Of a stretch of 33,886 bases of DNA, positions 26,128 through 33,828 are shown one piece after another. A program made the translations under genes and the position numbers. Position 1 is the stretch's first letter; each line of letters starts with the position of its first letter. The notes under the pieces were generated by a model. That model had not been told where the DNA came from, ran no database searches, and worked only from the letters and a program-made list of their open reading frames with translations. The DNA is taken from NCBI GenBank assembly GCA_900767875.1, contig CAAGAT010000071.1, forward strand, positions 1 through 33,886, given 5' to 3'. The stretch comes from an uncultured Sutterella sp. Its GTDB lineage: Bacteria > Pseudomonadota > Gammaproteobacteria > Burkholderiales > Burkholderiaceae_F.

Positions 26128-27345
26128 TTGGAGCGATCCGCTCCCGTTGAAGACCCCAACTCATTTTGCAAACGCATCGTGACCACCGAAATCCGTTTTG
26201 ACAGCGTCCACCACGAAATCATCCGCGTGACGGGCCAACTCGTGCAATGCACCACCGCCCTGCAGGCCGCCCCGTATGAGCAGCGCCTGCGGCAGCTGTG
26301 CAACTCCGTGCTCGCAAAGGGCGAAGACGGCGACATCGAGGCGGCGCTTTCCTACTTTAAGAACGCGGAGCCGGCCGACTACTGCTACGAGCGGCTGCTC
26401 GTCATTGCCGAAGACTGCGCCGAAACGGTGGTCGACGAAAAAGGCGCGGCCGTTCTCATGCTCATTCCGATCATGACCTGGAGCCGCTACCGCAACTACT
26501 ACGGAGTGGTCGACGAGGACGTGCTCGAGGGCATTGCCGACAGTGTGCGCGAAAACTTCACCTCGCCCAAAGCGCGCGTGATCATGGGCTCGCACATACT
26601 CTCGGCCGACCATCTGCCCGATGCGTTCCGCACGCCGCGCCGCATGCTCGAGCGCATGCGCGATCTGCCCCACGGCTCGGCCTTTGACGTGAGCCCGCTC
26701 ATCGGCGAAGTGCCCCCGCCCGACTTTTCCGATCCGCGCTACCTGTTTTGCTGCGTGGCGGCCGACAAGCCCGAAGAGCTCTTTCGCGCGCAAAACGAAA
26801 CCATCATCGACGTGGGCCGCGGCATGATGAATTTCTGCCTCAAAACGCATGAGCTTCTGGAATTCACGATGCTCGGCTCGGTCTTTGAAGTGCAGCCCGC
26901 GGGGGGCTTTTACCACAGCTGGCGCGAGTCCGAAGCGCTGATGCGCACCTGGGGCTTGAAGGCGCTCGTGGACTTTGCGGGCAGCATGGGGTACCAGCCC
27001 AAGGGCCTCATCGCCACGCTGGCGCTTTTCGTGCCCAATGCCCGAGACACGGACAAGACCTGTGAGCTCAGAATCGGCCTGACGCCCAAAAACGCGCGCG
27101 ATCACGTCATCTGCGGCATCGCCTGGCCTGGCATGCCCCAGGAAAGCGACGCGTACTTTACGAGCGCCCGCGACACTCTGGAAGCCAAGGACGTCAACGA
27201 CATCGTCGAGCAGGAGCAGACCTTTTCGCTGGAGTGGTGCGACGACTGTGGCGCGCCGCTTTACGTCACCCCGGACGGCCTCGTGGTGCATGTGGAACTG
27301 ACCAATACCCAAAGCCCCGAAGACTTTGCCCCCACGCTCAACTAA
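26128..27345 (+). CDS. conserved protein, probably DUF2863 family
   Basis: This is a ~405-aa soluble protein with no signal peptide or membrane segment. Its layout resembles the betaproteobacterial DUF2863 family, of unknown function; I base this on recalled features rather than a search. Visible points: a helical N-terminal third, the segment LIPIMTWSRYRNYYG, LPHGSAFDVSPLIGEVP in the middle, and a CDDCGAPLY motif near the C-terminus that could bind a metal. The start is unclear: TTG at 26128 would be almost leaderless if the promoter at 26091-26118 is real, while GTG at 26179 lacks a ribosome site. It is the only plus-strand core gene and converges on clpB at a shared terminator. Confidence 0.8.
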   Translation: MERSAPVEDPNSFCKRIVTTEIRFDSVHHEIIRVTGQLVQCTTALQAAPYEQRLRQLCNSVLAKGEDGDIEAALSYFKNAEPADYCYERLLVIAEDCAETVVDEKGAAVLMLIPIMTWSRYRNYYGVVDEDVLEGIADSVRENFTSPKARVIMGSHILSADHLPDAFRTPRRMLERMRDLPHGSAFDVSPLIGEVPPPDFSDPRYLFCCVAADKPEELFRAQNETIIDVGRGMMNFCLKTHELLEFTMLGSVFEVQPAGGFYHSWRESEALMRTWGLKALVDFAGSMGYQPKGLIATLALFVPNARDTDKTCELRIGLTPKNARDHVICGIAWPGMPQESDAYFTSARDTLEAKDVNDIVEQEQTFSLEWCDDCGAPLYVTPDGLVVHVELTNTQSPEDFAPTLN

Positions 27346-27371
27346 GACGGGCAACCTTCAGGCAACAAAAA

Positions 27372-27412
27372 GCCTCGGCGGCACAACAACCGTCGAGGCT
27401 CTCTTTTCCCTT
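27372..27412. terminator. bidirectional terminator between the plus-strand gene and clpB
   Basis: GCCTCGGCGG pairs with CCGTCGAGGC around an 8-nt loop. On the plus strand it is followed by TCTCTTTTCCCTTTTT; on the minus strand by TTTTTGTTG. It serves both converging genes. Confidence 0.8.
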
Positions 27413-27456
27413 TTTGCGCTTCGGATCCGCCCGAGGGCGGACCCGAACGTGCGGCG

Positions 27457-30057
27457 TCAGGACGCGGCCTTTTGGACCGTAAAGCCGATCGCGCCGTCCT
27501 TGACCTCGGCCACGATCGTGTCCTTGGGCGCGGCCTTGCCTTCGAGCAGCAGACGCGCCACCGGGTTTTCGAGCTGATCCTGCACGGCTCTCTTCAGGGG
27601 ACGAGCACCGTAGACCGGATCGAACCCGGCCTGCGCCACCGCGTGCAGCGCCGCGGGCGTGACGTCGAACTTGACGTCCTGCGCGGCGATGCGGCCGGCG
27701 AGCTTGTCGACCTGGATCTTAGCGATCTTTTCGATGGCCTGATCGTCCAGGGCGTTGAAGACCACGATCTCGTCGATACGGTTGATGAATTCGGGCCTGA
27801 AGTGTGCCTTGACCTGTTCCATCACCGCCGACTTGATCTCCTCGGGCTTGGCCGTGGCCTGCATCTGCTGGATCTCGGCCGAGCCCAGGTTGCTCGTCAT
27901 CACGATCACCGTGTTCTTAAAGTCCACCGTGCGGCCCTGACCGTCGGTCATACGGCCGTCGTCGAGAACCTGAAGCAGAACGTTGAACACGTCCGGGTGC
28001 GCCTTTTCGACCTCATCGAGCAAAATCACGCTGTAGGGCTTGCGGCGGACGGCCTCCGTGAGATAACCGCCCTCCTCGTAGCCCACGTATCCCGGAGGCG
28101 CACCAATCAGACGCGCCACGGAGTGCTTTTCCATGAATTCGCTCATGTCGATACGCACCATCGCGTCGTCGCTGTCAAAAAGGAAGTTGGCCAGCGCTTT
28201 GGTCAGTTCCGTCTTGCCCACGCCCGTGGGGCCCAAAAATAGGAACGAGCCGTAGGGACGGTTGGGGTCCGACAGGCCCGCGCGGCTTCTCAGAATCGTG
28301 TCCGTCACCACGCGCACGGCCTGGCTTTGCCCAATGACGCGCTGACTTAAGGCTTCGTCCATGTGCAGCAGCCTTTGGCGCTCGCCTTGCATCATCTTGC
28401 TCACCGGAATGCCGGTGGCGCGGCTGACGACTTCGGCGATTTCCTCGGCGCCCACGCTGGTGCGCAGCAGCTTGGGCTGCGTCTCGAGGGTCTTCTTTTC
28501 GGTCGACTCGGCCTTCTTGAGCTTTTCTTCGAGCTTGGGGAGCACGGCGTACTGCAATTCGGCCAAGCGCTCGTAGCGCGCCTCGCGGCGGCAGGCGTCC
28601 ATTTCGCGGCGCACCTTGTCGATTTCGTCGCGCACGTCCTTTTCGCCCAGAGCCTGGCTCTTTTCGGCCTTCCAGATTTCCTCGAGGTCCGAGAACTTGC
28701 GCGAGAGCGTTTCGATTTCCTTTTCGATCGCCTCGAGGCGCTGGCGACTGGCGTCGTCCGTTTCCTTCTTCATGGCTTCGCGCTCGATCTTGAGCTGGAT
28801 CAGGCGGCGTTCGAGCTTGTCGAGGGCTTCGGGCTTGGAGTCGATTTCCATCTTGACGCGGCTGGCGGCCTCATCGATAAGGTCGATGGCCTTGTCGGGC
28901 AGATAGCGGTCGGTGATGTAGCGGTGCGAGAGTTCGGCCGCGGCCACAATGGCCGGGTCGGTGATTTCCACGCCGTGGTGCGCTTCGTACTTTTCCTGCA
29001 GACCGCGCAAGATGGCGATGGTGTCCTCCACGCTCGGCTCATCGACGAGCACCTTCTGGAAACGACGCTCGAGGGCCGCGTCCTTTTCGACATACTTGCG
29101 GTATTCGTCCAGGGTCGTGGCGCCGATCACGTGCAGTTCGCCGCGCGCCAGGGCGGGCTTCAACATATTGCCCGCATCCATCGAGCCTTCGGTCTTGCCC
29201 GCGCCCACCATGGTGTGAAGCTCATCGATAAAGAGGATGATGCGCCCCTCTGCGGCCGTGATTTCCTTCAAAAGCTTCTTTAAGCGCTCTTCGAATTCGC
29301 CGCGGTACTTGGCGCCGGCAATAAGGCCCGCCATGTCCAGGGACAGCACCGTCTTGCCCTTCAAGCCATCAGGTACTTCCCCGTTGACGATACGCTGCGC
29401 CAGACCTTCCACGACGGCGGTCTTGCCCACGCCGGGCTCACCGATGAGCACCGGGTTGTTCTTCGTGCGGCGCTGCAGAATCTGCATCGTGCGGCGAATT
29501 TCATCGTCGCGGCCGATCACGGGGTCGAGTTTGCCCAGGCGGGCCCGTTCCGTGAGGTCCACCGTGAACTTTTTGATGGCGTCGCGCCCGGTTTCGCCTT
29601 CGGCGTCGTTGACGGTTTCGCCGCCTCTGACGGCGCTGATGGCCGCTTCAAGAAGCTTGCGGGTGACGCCGGCGCCCGTGAGGATGCGCGAGGCTTCCAT
29701 GTCGGCAGCCGTGAGGGCGAGCAGGAACATTTCCGTGGAAATGAACTGGTCGCCGCGCTGCATGGCTTCCTTTTCCGTGAGATTGAGGGCACGGACCAGG
29801 TCACGCCCGATCTGCACGTCGCCCTGCGTGCCCGAGACCTTGGGCAGGCGCTCAACGGCCGCCTCGGCGTCCTGGCGCACGCGCTTGGCGTTGCCGCCCG
29901 AGCGTTCGATCAGACTAGCCGCACCCCCTTCGGGGTCGTTCATCACGGCCAGCAGCAGGTGCACCGGTTCGATGAACTGGTTGTCGTGCGCCAGAGCGAG
30001 CGACTGGGCTTCGCCGAGCGCTTCCTGGAACTTGGTCGTCAGTTTGTCTTGTCTCAT
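27457..30057 (-). CDS. clpB: ATP-dependent disaggregase ClpB
   Basis: ClpB is a hexameric AAA+ chaperone that, with DnaK, pulls proteins out of aggregates after heat stress. The 866-aa chain has the N-terminal Clp repeat domain (1-145), NBD1 (Walker A GEPGVGKT, Walker B ILFIDELHTMVG), the coiled-coil middle domain (~410-530) that separates ClpB from ClpA/ClpC, and NBD2 (Walker A GPTGVGKTE, Walker B VILLDEVEKAH) plus a C-terminal oligomerisation domain. I start at the ATG of MRQDKLTTKFQEAL (30057), with AAGGAAT upstream; an in-frame codon at 30153 lies upstream of the heat-shock promoter and cannot be the start. It forms its own unit. Confidence 0.98.
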   Translation of the reverse strand: MRQDKLTTKFQEALGEAQSLALAHDNQFIEPVHLLLAVMNDPEGGAASLIERSGGNAKRVRQDAEAAVERLPKVSGTQGDVQIGRDLVRALNLTEKEAMQRGDQFISTEMFLLALTAADMEASRILTGAGVTRKLLEAAISAVRGGETVNDAEGETGRDAIKKFTVDLTERARLGKLDPVIGRDDEIRRTMQILQRRTKNNPVLIGEPGVGKTAVVEGLAQRIVNGEVPDGLKGKTVLSLDMAGLIAGAKYRGEFEERLKKLLKEITAAEGRIILFIDELHTMVGAGKTEGSMDAGNMLKPALARGELHVIGATTLDEYRKYVEKDAALERRFQKVLVDEPSVEDTIAILRGLQEKYEAHHGVEITDPAIVAAAELSHRYITDRYLPDKAIDLIDEAASRVKMEIDSKPEALDKLERRLIQLKIEREAMKKETDDASRQRLEAIEKEIETLSRKFSDLEEIWKAEKSQALGEKDVRDEIDKVRREMDACRREARYERLAELQYAVLPKLEEKLKKAESTEKKTLETQPKLLRTSVGAEEIAEVVSRATGIPVSKMMQGERQRLLHMDEALSQRVIGQSQAVRVVTDTILRSRAGLSDPNRPYGSFLFLGPTGVGKTELTKALANFLFDSDDAMVRIDMSEFMEKHSVARLIGAPPGYVGYEEGGYLTEAVRRKPYSVILLDEVEKAHPDVFNVLLQVLDDGRMTDGQGRTVDFKNTVIVMTSNLGSAEIQQMQATAKPEEIKSAVMEQVKAHFRPEFINRIDEIVVFNALDDQAIEKIAKIQVDKLAGRIAAQDVKFDVTPAALHAVAQAGFDPVYGARPLKRAVQDQLENPVARLLLEGKAAPKDTIVAEVKDGAIGFTVQKAAS

Positions 30058-30109
30058 GTGTTTTTCATTCCTTTTCGGCCGGAGCGTCTTCGTCCCGGCG
30101 ATAGGGACT

Positions 30110-30138
30110 ATATGGGGATCGGCGGGGGCGTTTTCAAG
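30110..30138 (-). promoter_or_regulatory. sigma32 heat-shock promoter of clpB
   Basis: On the minus strand CTTGAAA (30132-30138), a 14-bp spacer and CCCCATAT (30110-30117) match the RpoH consensus (CTTGAAA, 13-15 bp, CCCCATNT) at every defined position. Transcription would start near 30103, leaving a 45-nt leader to the ATG at 30057. Confidence 0.9.
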
Positions 30139-30343
30139 ACAAAAGCGTTCCAAACTGTTTCAGCACTTTCCATTAGCGCGCGGGGCTTGCGTACGTAAAA
30201 GCACGTGTGCCGGACATATAATGATCGACAGTTTTTCCAATTTGCAAAACAAGTCCGGCCAATCGCGCGTCACTGCGAGGGGGCGGGCGGCCTTAACGAA
30301 AGGAAGGTCAATCACCCCTCCTTAAAAGGAGAGGCTTGAGCCA

Positions 30344-30470
30344 TCAAGCCGGTTGACCAGCCTCAGTGATCTCCTTGGACAGGATCCGACCGAGTACTTG
30401 ATTCTTCTTTTCTAAGGTGTGAGCTTTTGCCACGGGATCTCTCCATGCCCTCCTGCATTTAGGTTGGGAA
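30344..30470 (-). pseudogene. unidentified minus-strand coding remnant
   Basis: Part of the 470-bp stretch 30058-30526. An open minus-strand frame ends at the TGA at 30344-30346, with a helical, charged tail (AHTLEKKNQVLGRILSKEI then TEAGQPA). A perfect hairpin (30333-30350, GGCTTGA/TCAAGCC) overlapping the stop and followed by TCTCCTTTT looks like a terminator. The frame runs on into the oppositely oriented transposase, so its upstream part is probably lost. I do not recognise the family; a transposase helix is only a guess. From 30139 to 30332 I see no gene, only a possible TATAAT at 30217-30222. Confidence 0.3.
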
Positions 30471-30484
30471 GTATTTTGACATAG

Positions 30485-31555
30485 AGGGAAACAGCGTTCG
30501 ACGCGCACTACGGCGTCAAATGCTATTTGCCGATTTTTGTCACCATCAACGGCATTCCGGCCTTCGTACAGAATGCGCCGGGTGCGGCTTACGGCGCGGC
30601 CCTTTTCAAGATGCACGCCAAGACCATCATCAATCGCCTCACAGAGGCCTTCCCTGAGGCCGTTGTCATTGTGCGTGCCGACACAGGCTACTCACACCAA
30701 CCCCTCATCGATTTGATTCAAGAACTCGGCGCGCGCTTTATCATCGGCTGCAACATCCGAGGCGGCGCACCTGTGCGTGAAGAGACGATGAAGATGCTGT
30801 GCGACTACGTCGAGAGCAAAGGGCAAGACGCCCCAATTCCCCAAACCCTGAAGAAATACATCAACGCCGAGCTATACGACCCAAGCACTGATCCGCAAGC
30901 CGAACCGGTGCGACTTTGCGGCATGCTCTGCGACTATCAATTCAAGAGTTGGAAATTCAAGCGAAACGTCGTTTTCCGCCTCAACATCGATCCCAAGTTC
31001 GCCACGCCGAACCTGCGCTACATTCAAACGAACATAACCAAAGAAGAAGTCCTGTCATTGACGCGGGGGCGAGGCCGCAGGAAGGACCGTGCTCTTGCAG
31101 CCGAACTTTTCGGCTCGAGCTCCGACGACGTCGTATTTGCCACTGAGCTGTACGAAGCGGCTTTCGCCGACCGGGGCATGGATGAGCGTATGAACCAAGA
31201 GTGGAAAGCGCAGTGCTGCGCCAAACGCGTCAGCTGCTCAGGGTTCTTTGCCAACACCGTGCGCATGCAGTTTGCAACGCTCGTCTACCAGATCTTCGAA
31301 AAGCTTCGCCGCTTCCTGCTACCGATGATTCAAAGGCCGGCACCCACCAAGCAGCGCAACAGCATCAAGCCAAACCGCACCAGCCCTCACAAGGCAGAAA
31401 AGATTCTTTGCGGACCGACGATCGACTCGATCAGAAGAATCTTGATCAACCGGGCATGCATGGTGACCGCAAAGAGAAACGGAACATTCGACATCGTGAC
31501 TGGGCACGTACCTCCCCGATGGCGATGTGCCCTACAAACTCTGATGGCTCTCTGA
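30485..31555 (+). pseudogene. IS1380-family transposase, 5'-truncated
   Basis: This is a DDE transposase missing its N-terminal part (about 340 residues remain; full-length members are about 420-470). The body reads as IS1380: FDAHYGVKCYLPIFV, the second catalytic Asp in VVIVRADTGYS, and a late block with the catalytic Glu region, MNQEWKAQCCAKRVSCSGFF, followed by RMQFATLVYQIFEKLRR. The frame is closed by a TAG about 17 nt upstream of FDAHYG, where the first catalytic Asp domain should be, so it is inactive unless rescued in trans. An ATG at 30527 could start a truncated product. Base composition is less GC-rich than the core genes. I could not define its terminal inverted repeats. Confidence 0.8.
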
Positions 31556-31707
31556 AAGCCCTCCAACACACCCTCCTAGCAACCGCCAATCAACCAATGG
31601 AAAGCCCCCAGTCCTTCGAGGGGAAAGGGGGCATATTGTCTGCGTTTCGGCCGACTGCTCTCCTTGAGTTTTTTGGCGCCCGCAGATGAGAGCAATTCTC
31701 ATCTGGA
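31556..31707. other. insertion-element junction without a gene
   Basis: This gap lies between the two transposase remnants. It holds a terminator-like hairpin (GCCCCC at about 31604-31609 pairing with GGGGGC at about 31627-31632, then ATATTGT) and a perfect 9-bp inverted repeat CAGATGAGA/TCTCATCTG with a 5-nt spacer at 31683-31705. Either could be an end of the IS1380-type element or its outward terminator. No coding region is supported. Confidence 0.35.
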
Positions 31708-32175
31708 GTGCTTGATGAAAAATCAAGGCTAATGCGCAACAGTTTGAAGATGGTCAGCCACAAAAATTACAAGGCCGTGACAGAGGCATTGAAGCCGATT
31801 TACCGGGCCGCCAATGCGCAGGCCGCTCGTCAGGTACTGGACGAATTTACCCAAACAGAGTTAAGTCGAAAGTATCCGTATATTGTCCGGCAATGGCTTG
31901 AAGCCTGGGATCGAGTCATTCCATTCTTTGATTTCTCTGCGAATGTCAGACGGTTGATTTATACGACCAATGCCATCGAGAGTTTGAATCGGGATTTGAG
32001 AAAAGTCGTTAAGATACGGGCATCTTTCCAAACAGAAACGGCAGCGATGAAGTTGCTGTATTTGGCTGTCAGAAAGATCGAAAAGCGATGGCTGAGGCCA
32101 TCGACGTTTTGGAAGGCTGCTATGCGAGAGTTAGCGATTGAGTTCGGAGATCGAATTACTCCCTACATCGATTAA
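31708..32175 (+). pseudogene. IS256-family transposase, C-terminal fragment
   Basis: This is the last third of a Mutator/IS256-type transposase, about 150 of roughly 400 residues. Homology begins at LMRNSLKMVSHKNYK, continues with DEFTQTELSRKYP and the hallmark RRLIYTTNAIESLNRDLRK with the catalytic Glu, and ends normally with a TAA. The two catalytic Asp residues lie in the missing N-terminal part, so it is inactive. The few residues before LMRNSLK do not fit the family and belong to the junction. It is noticeably richer in A/T than the core genes. The break probably reflects insertion of, or recombination with, the adjacent IS1380-type element. Confidence 0.85.
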
Positions 32176-32190
32176 TTAAACCTGGAGCCG

Positions 32191-32213
32191 CCCACAAAAA
32201 TTTCCACACTCCC
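32191..32213 (+). mobile_element. right terminal repeat of the IS256-type element
   Basis: CCCACAAAAATTTCCACACT followed by CCC lies 16 bp after the transposase stop and has the form of IS256-family ends (reverse complement beginning GGGAGTGTGG). The matching left end is not in the window. Foreign sequence starts immediately after, at about 32214. Confidence 0.65.
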
Positions 32214-32509
32214 GCTATAGTTTAAATACCCATGCCTTGACTCTGGATGGACGTTTCGTGCTGTGCGCTTACGGTCATCATTTTGTCGGAGACATATACT
32301 CTGGCCTTGATCTCGAAAAGGTCGCTTCATATATGCCGGATCGATGCAAGCATTGCCAATAGTGGCGACGATGCAAAAACACTTGTATTGCGAATATCAC
32401 GGAAAACGAATGCAAAATTTCTAAAGCAATGTATCGGTATTTTGAAGAACGGCTTGAAAGATTGGGGATTAAAGAAAAAGTAGAAAATGAGTTAACGCAA
32501 CTCTCATAA
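32214..32509 (+). pseudogene. radical SAM/SPASM protein, C-terminal remnant with in-frame amber
   Basis: One plus-strand frame runs from the IS256 end to a TAA at 32507-32509, broken by a single TAG at 32360-32362. The first half reads LTLDGRFVLCAYGHHFVGDI, then YSGLDLEKVASYMPDRCKHCQ; after the TAG it continues WRRCKNTC and ITENECKISKAMYRYFEERL. Bridging the TAG gives Cys-X2-Cys-X5-Cys-X3-Cys plus a later Cys and the DGRF...C block, the pattern of SPASM auxiliary iron-sulfur domains in sulfatase- and peptide-maturing radical SAM enzymes. The TAG sits where relatives often have Tyr. The radical SAM half is absent, cut off by the insertion element. A hairpin follows the TAA. The family call is by motif, not by search. 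Confidence 0.6.
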
Positions 32510-32515
32510 CATGTA

Positions 32516-32544
32516 GAGGCTAAGTCCTTGGGAAGCTTAGCCTC
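32516..32544. terminator. hairpin between the SPASM remnant and the adhesin gene
   Basis: GAGGCTAAG pairs with CTTAGCCTC around an 11-nt loop. It lies 7 nt after the plus-strand TAA and 20 nt after the minus-strand adhesin stop, where a shared terminator is expected. Neither side has a good T run. Confidence 0.5.
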
Positions 32545-32564
32545 AATCTGTTAAATGGTCTCCA

Positions 32565-33626
32565 TTACCATTGATACCCGACGCCTACTGAACCGCCAAA
32601 GTGTCCCTGAGAGTTTCCACTTCCAGTGGCCTTTAACATCCAATGACCACCGTCAGTGATATGAGAAACGCCCATAGCATAACCTTGCTCTCCGCGATAA
32701 GTCCCAGCGCCTACAGCAAACATGCTCTTCCCGGGCAAATAAGCCTGAGGTAGACCTGCTGTTGCGATTGCCATAGCAATACCGGCTTGTGCATCTTTTT
32801 CGACATTATCAATTCGGTTGTTAAATTGATGAGCCTGTTCATTAAAACGATTCTCAAATTTTTGGTCTAACTTTTGCATATCAGCATTGACGTTAGCGTT
32901 AACGGCTCTTAATTGAGCAACGTTCACAGCGTCCGTATCCTGAGAGCCAGCTGCCACGTGTGTAACTTGACGAGTTTCTTTCTCTCCATTGGATTTCGTG
33001 TAACCGACAGAGGCTTCACCCATAGTGGAGGTCCAAGTGGCAGAGCTCTTATCTTCATCAGAAATCGTCGTGCCTTCTGGCACGTATCCACTCACCCCTG
33101 TACTTTTCCCTGACTCTCTTGTTGATTCTGAATTTGCACCAAGTGCAACGCCAAAAGAGGCACTCGCACGAGTATATGCTCCCATTGCTGTCGAATAGTC
33201 GCCGGTCGCTCGGACGTTACTTCCTTGCGCTATAGCACTATTGCCGGCCGCTTGAGCGTCACTTCCTTGCGCTATAGCATTATTCCCGGTCGCCTGAACT
33301 CTAAACCCAATGGAAACACTTTGTTGCCCGTTTTCAACTCCACCAGTTCCAGAGCCATTCGAATTGACGTATGAGCCAATCGCTACTGAATCCTCACTGG
33401 TAGCCCAAGAAGTGTTGCCAACAACCGTTGTTCTATTTCCTTCAGCGTAGGTTTCGGCTCCAATTGCTGTGGCAAATTGACCTCCAGTCTTGGCGTTATA
33501 ACCGTATGCTGTAGAGTAGATTGGATCAGAACTAGGATTTTGGGCTGTATGACCGATTAAGTCAGCGGCAACGGCTTGAAAACTAAAAACTAAGGACATT
33601 GATAAAATCAGAGTACGTATCTTCAT
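32565..33626 (-). CDS. YadA-like trimeric autotransporter adhesin
   Basis: This 353-aa protein is probably a type Vc adhesin, exposed as a trimer on the outer membrane. A signal peptide (1-20, cut after FQAVA) is followed by a head of YadA-type ~14-residue repeats (about 35-185; ATAIG, SVAIG, NAIAQGS twice, STAMG). The neck/stalk motif VTHVAAGSQDTDAVNVAQL, a short coiled coil (~240-280) and a four-strand anchor ending GVGYQW complete it. The ATG has an AAAGGAG site 7 nt upstream. It is small for the family and lower in GC than the core genes, which with the adjacent IS remnants suggests acquisition. Two near-identical 17-bp repeats (TTCCTTGCGCTATAGCA) within 33220-33280 encode part of the head repeat and could allow length change by slippage. 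Confidence 0.9.
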   Translation of the reverse strand: MKIRTLILSMSLVFSFQAVAADLIGHTAQNPSSDPIYSTAYGYNAKTGGQFATAIGAETYAEGNRTTVVGNTSWATSEDSVAIGSYVNSNGSGTGGVENGQQSVSIGFRVQATGNNAIAQGSDAQAAGNSAIAQGSNVRATGDYSTAMGAYTRASASFGVALGANSESTRESGKSTGVSGYVPEGTTISDEDKSSATWTSTMGEASVGYTKSNGEKETRQVTHVAAGSQDTDAVNVAQLRAVNANVNADMQKLDQKFENRFNEQAHQFNNRIDNVEKDAQAGIAMAIATAGLPQAYLPGKSMFAVGAGTYRGEQGYAMGVSHITDGGHWMLKATGSGNSQGHFGGSVGVGYQW

Positions 33627-33690
33627 GACATCTCCTTTAAAAATTTAAGTAGACCCTTTTTGATTCTCCCCCCCCGAATAACGGCAATAG
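33627..33690 (-). promoter_or_regulatory. adhesin upstream region with C8 (G8 on minus) tract
   Basis: A run of eight C at 33668-33675 lies about 45 bp upstream of the adhesin start. On the minus strand a possible -35 TTGCCG (33684-33689) precedes the G8 run and GAGAAT follows it, with a spacer of only about 13 bp. Another A/T-rich -10-like stretch (TACTTAAAT) lies closer to the gene. The true promoter is unresolved. Confidence 0.4.
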
Positions 33691-33804
33691 GGGTTTGCCC
33701 TAGGTTCGAAAGTCGGTAATGCGCAAAAGGTTATGCAGGATGTTGAGGATGCTGCAGCCCAGAATCACCGGCTTTGCAATCTATCTAACCTCAATTTTGC
33801 ATGA
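33691..33804 (+). pseudogene. C-terminal tail of an unidentified plus-strand gene
   Basis: After an in-frame TAG at 33688-33690, an open frame encodes a polar helix (SKVGNAQKVMQDVEDAAAQN, then HRLCNLSNLNFA) and stops at a TGA exactly where an intrinsic terminator begins. A stop abutting a terminator suggests a genuine gene end whose upstream part has been lost. No start codon with a ribosome site is visible and I do not recognise the family. An overlapping frame starting at about 33719 (ATGCGCAAAAGG) could encode a 48-aa peptide and is equally unproven. Confidence 0.25.
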
Positions 33805-33828
33805 AGCCCCTGGAAACAGGGCTTTTTT
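33804..33828 (+). terminator. intrinsic terminator at the right edge
   Basis: AAGCCCCTG pairs with CAGGGCTT (one bulged C) around a GAAA-type loop and is followed by six T. The 58 bp after it are A/T-rich with no gene visible before the window ends. Confidence 0.65.

Noticed and set aside
30221..30325. Small plus-strand frame of 34 codons after a TATAAT-like sequence
   Set aside because: There is no Shine-Dalgarno site, no good -35, and it lies in the clpB upstream region; composition looks random.
32360..32362. TAG as a recoded pyrrolysine or suppressed codon
   Set aside because: The gene also lacks its whole N-terminal half through the insertion element, so ordinary pseudogene decay is the simpler explanation; no pyl genes are in the window.
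32247..32483. 78-codon plus-strand frame overlapping the SPASM remnant
   Set aside because: It is in a different frame from the Cys-motif reading and its translation shows no motif; the remnant frame explains the region better.
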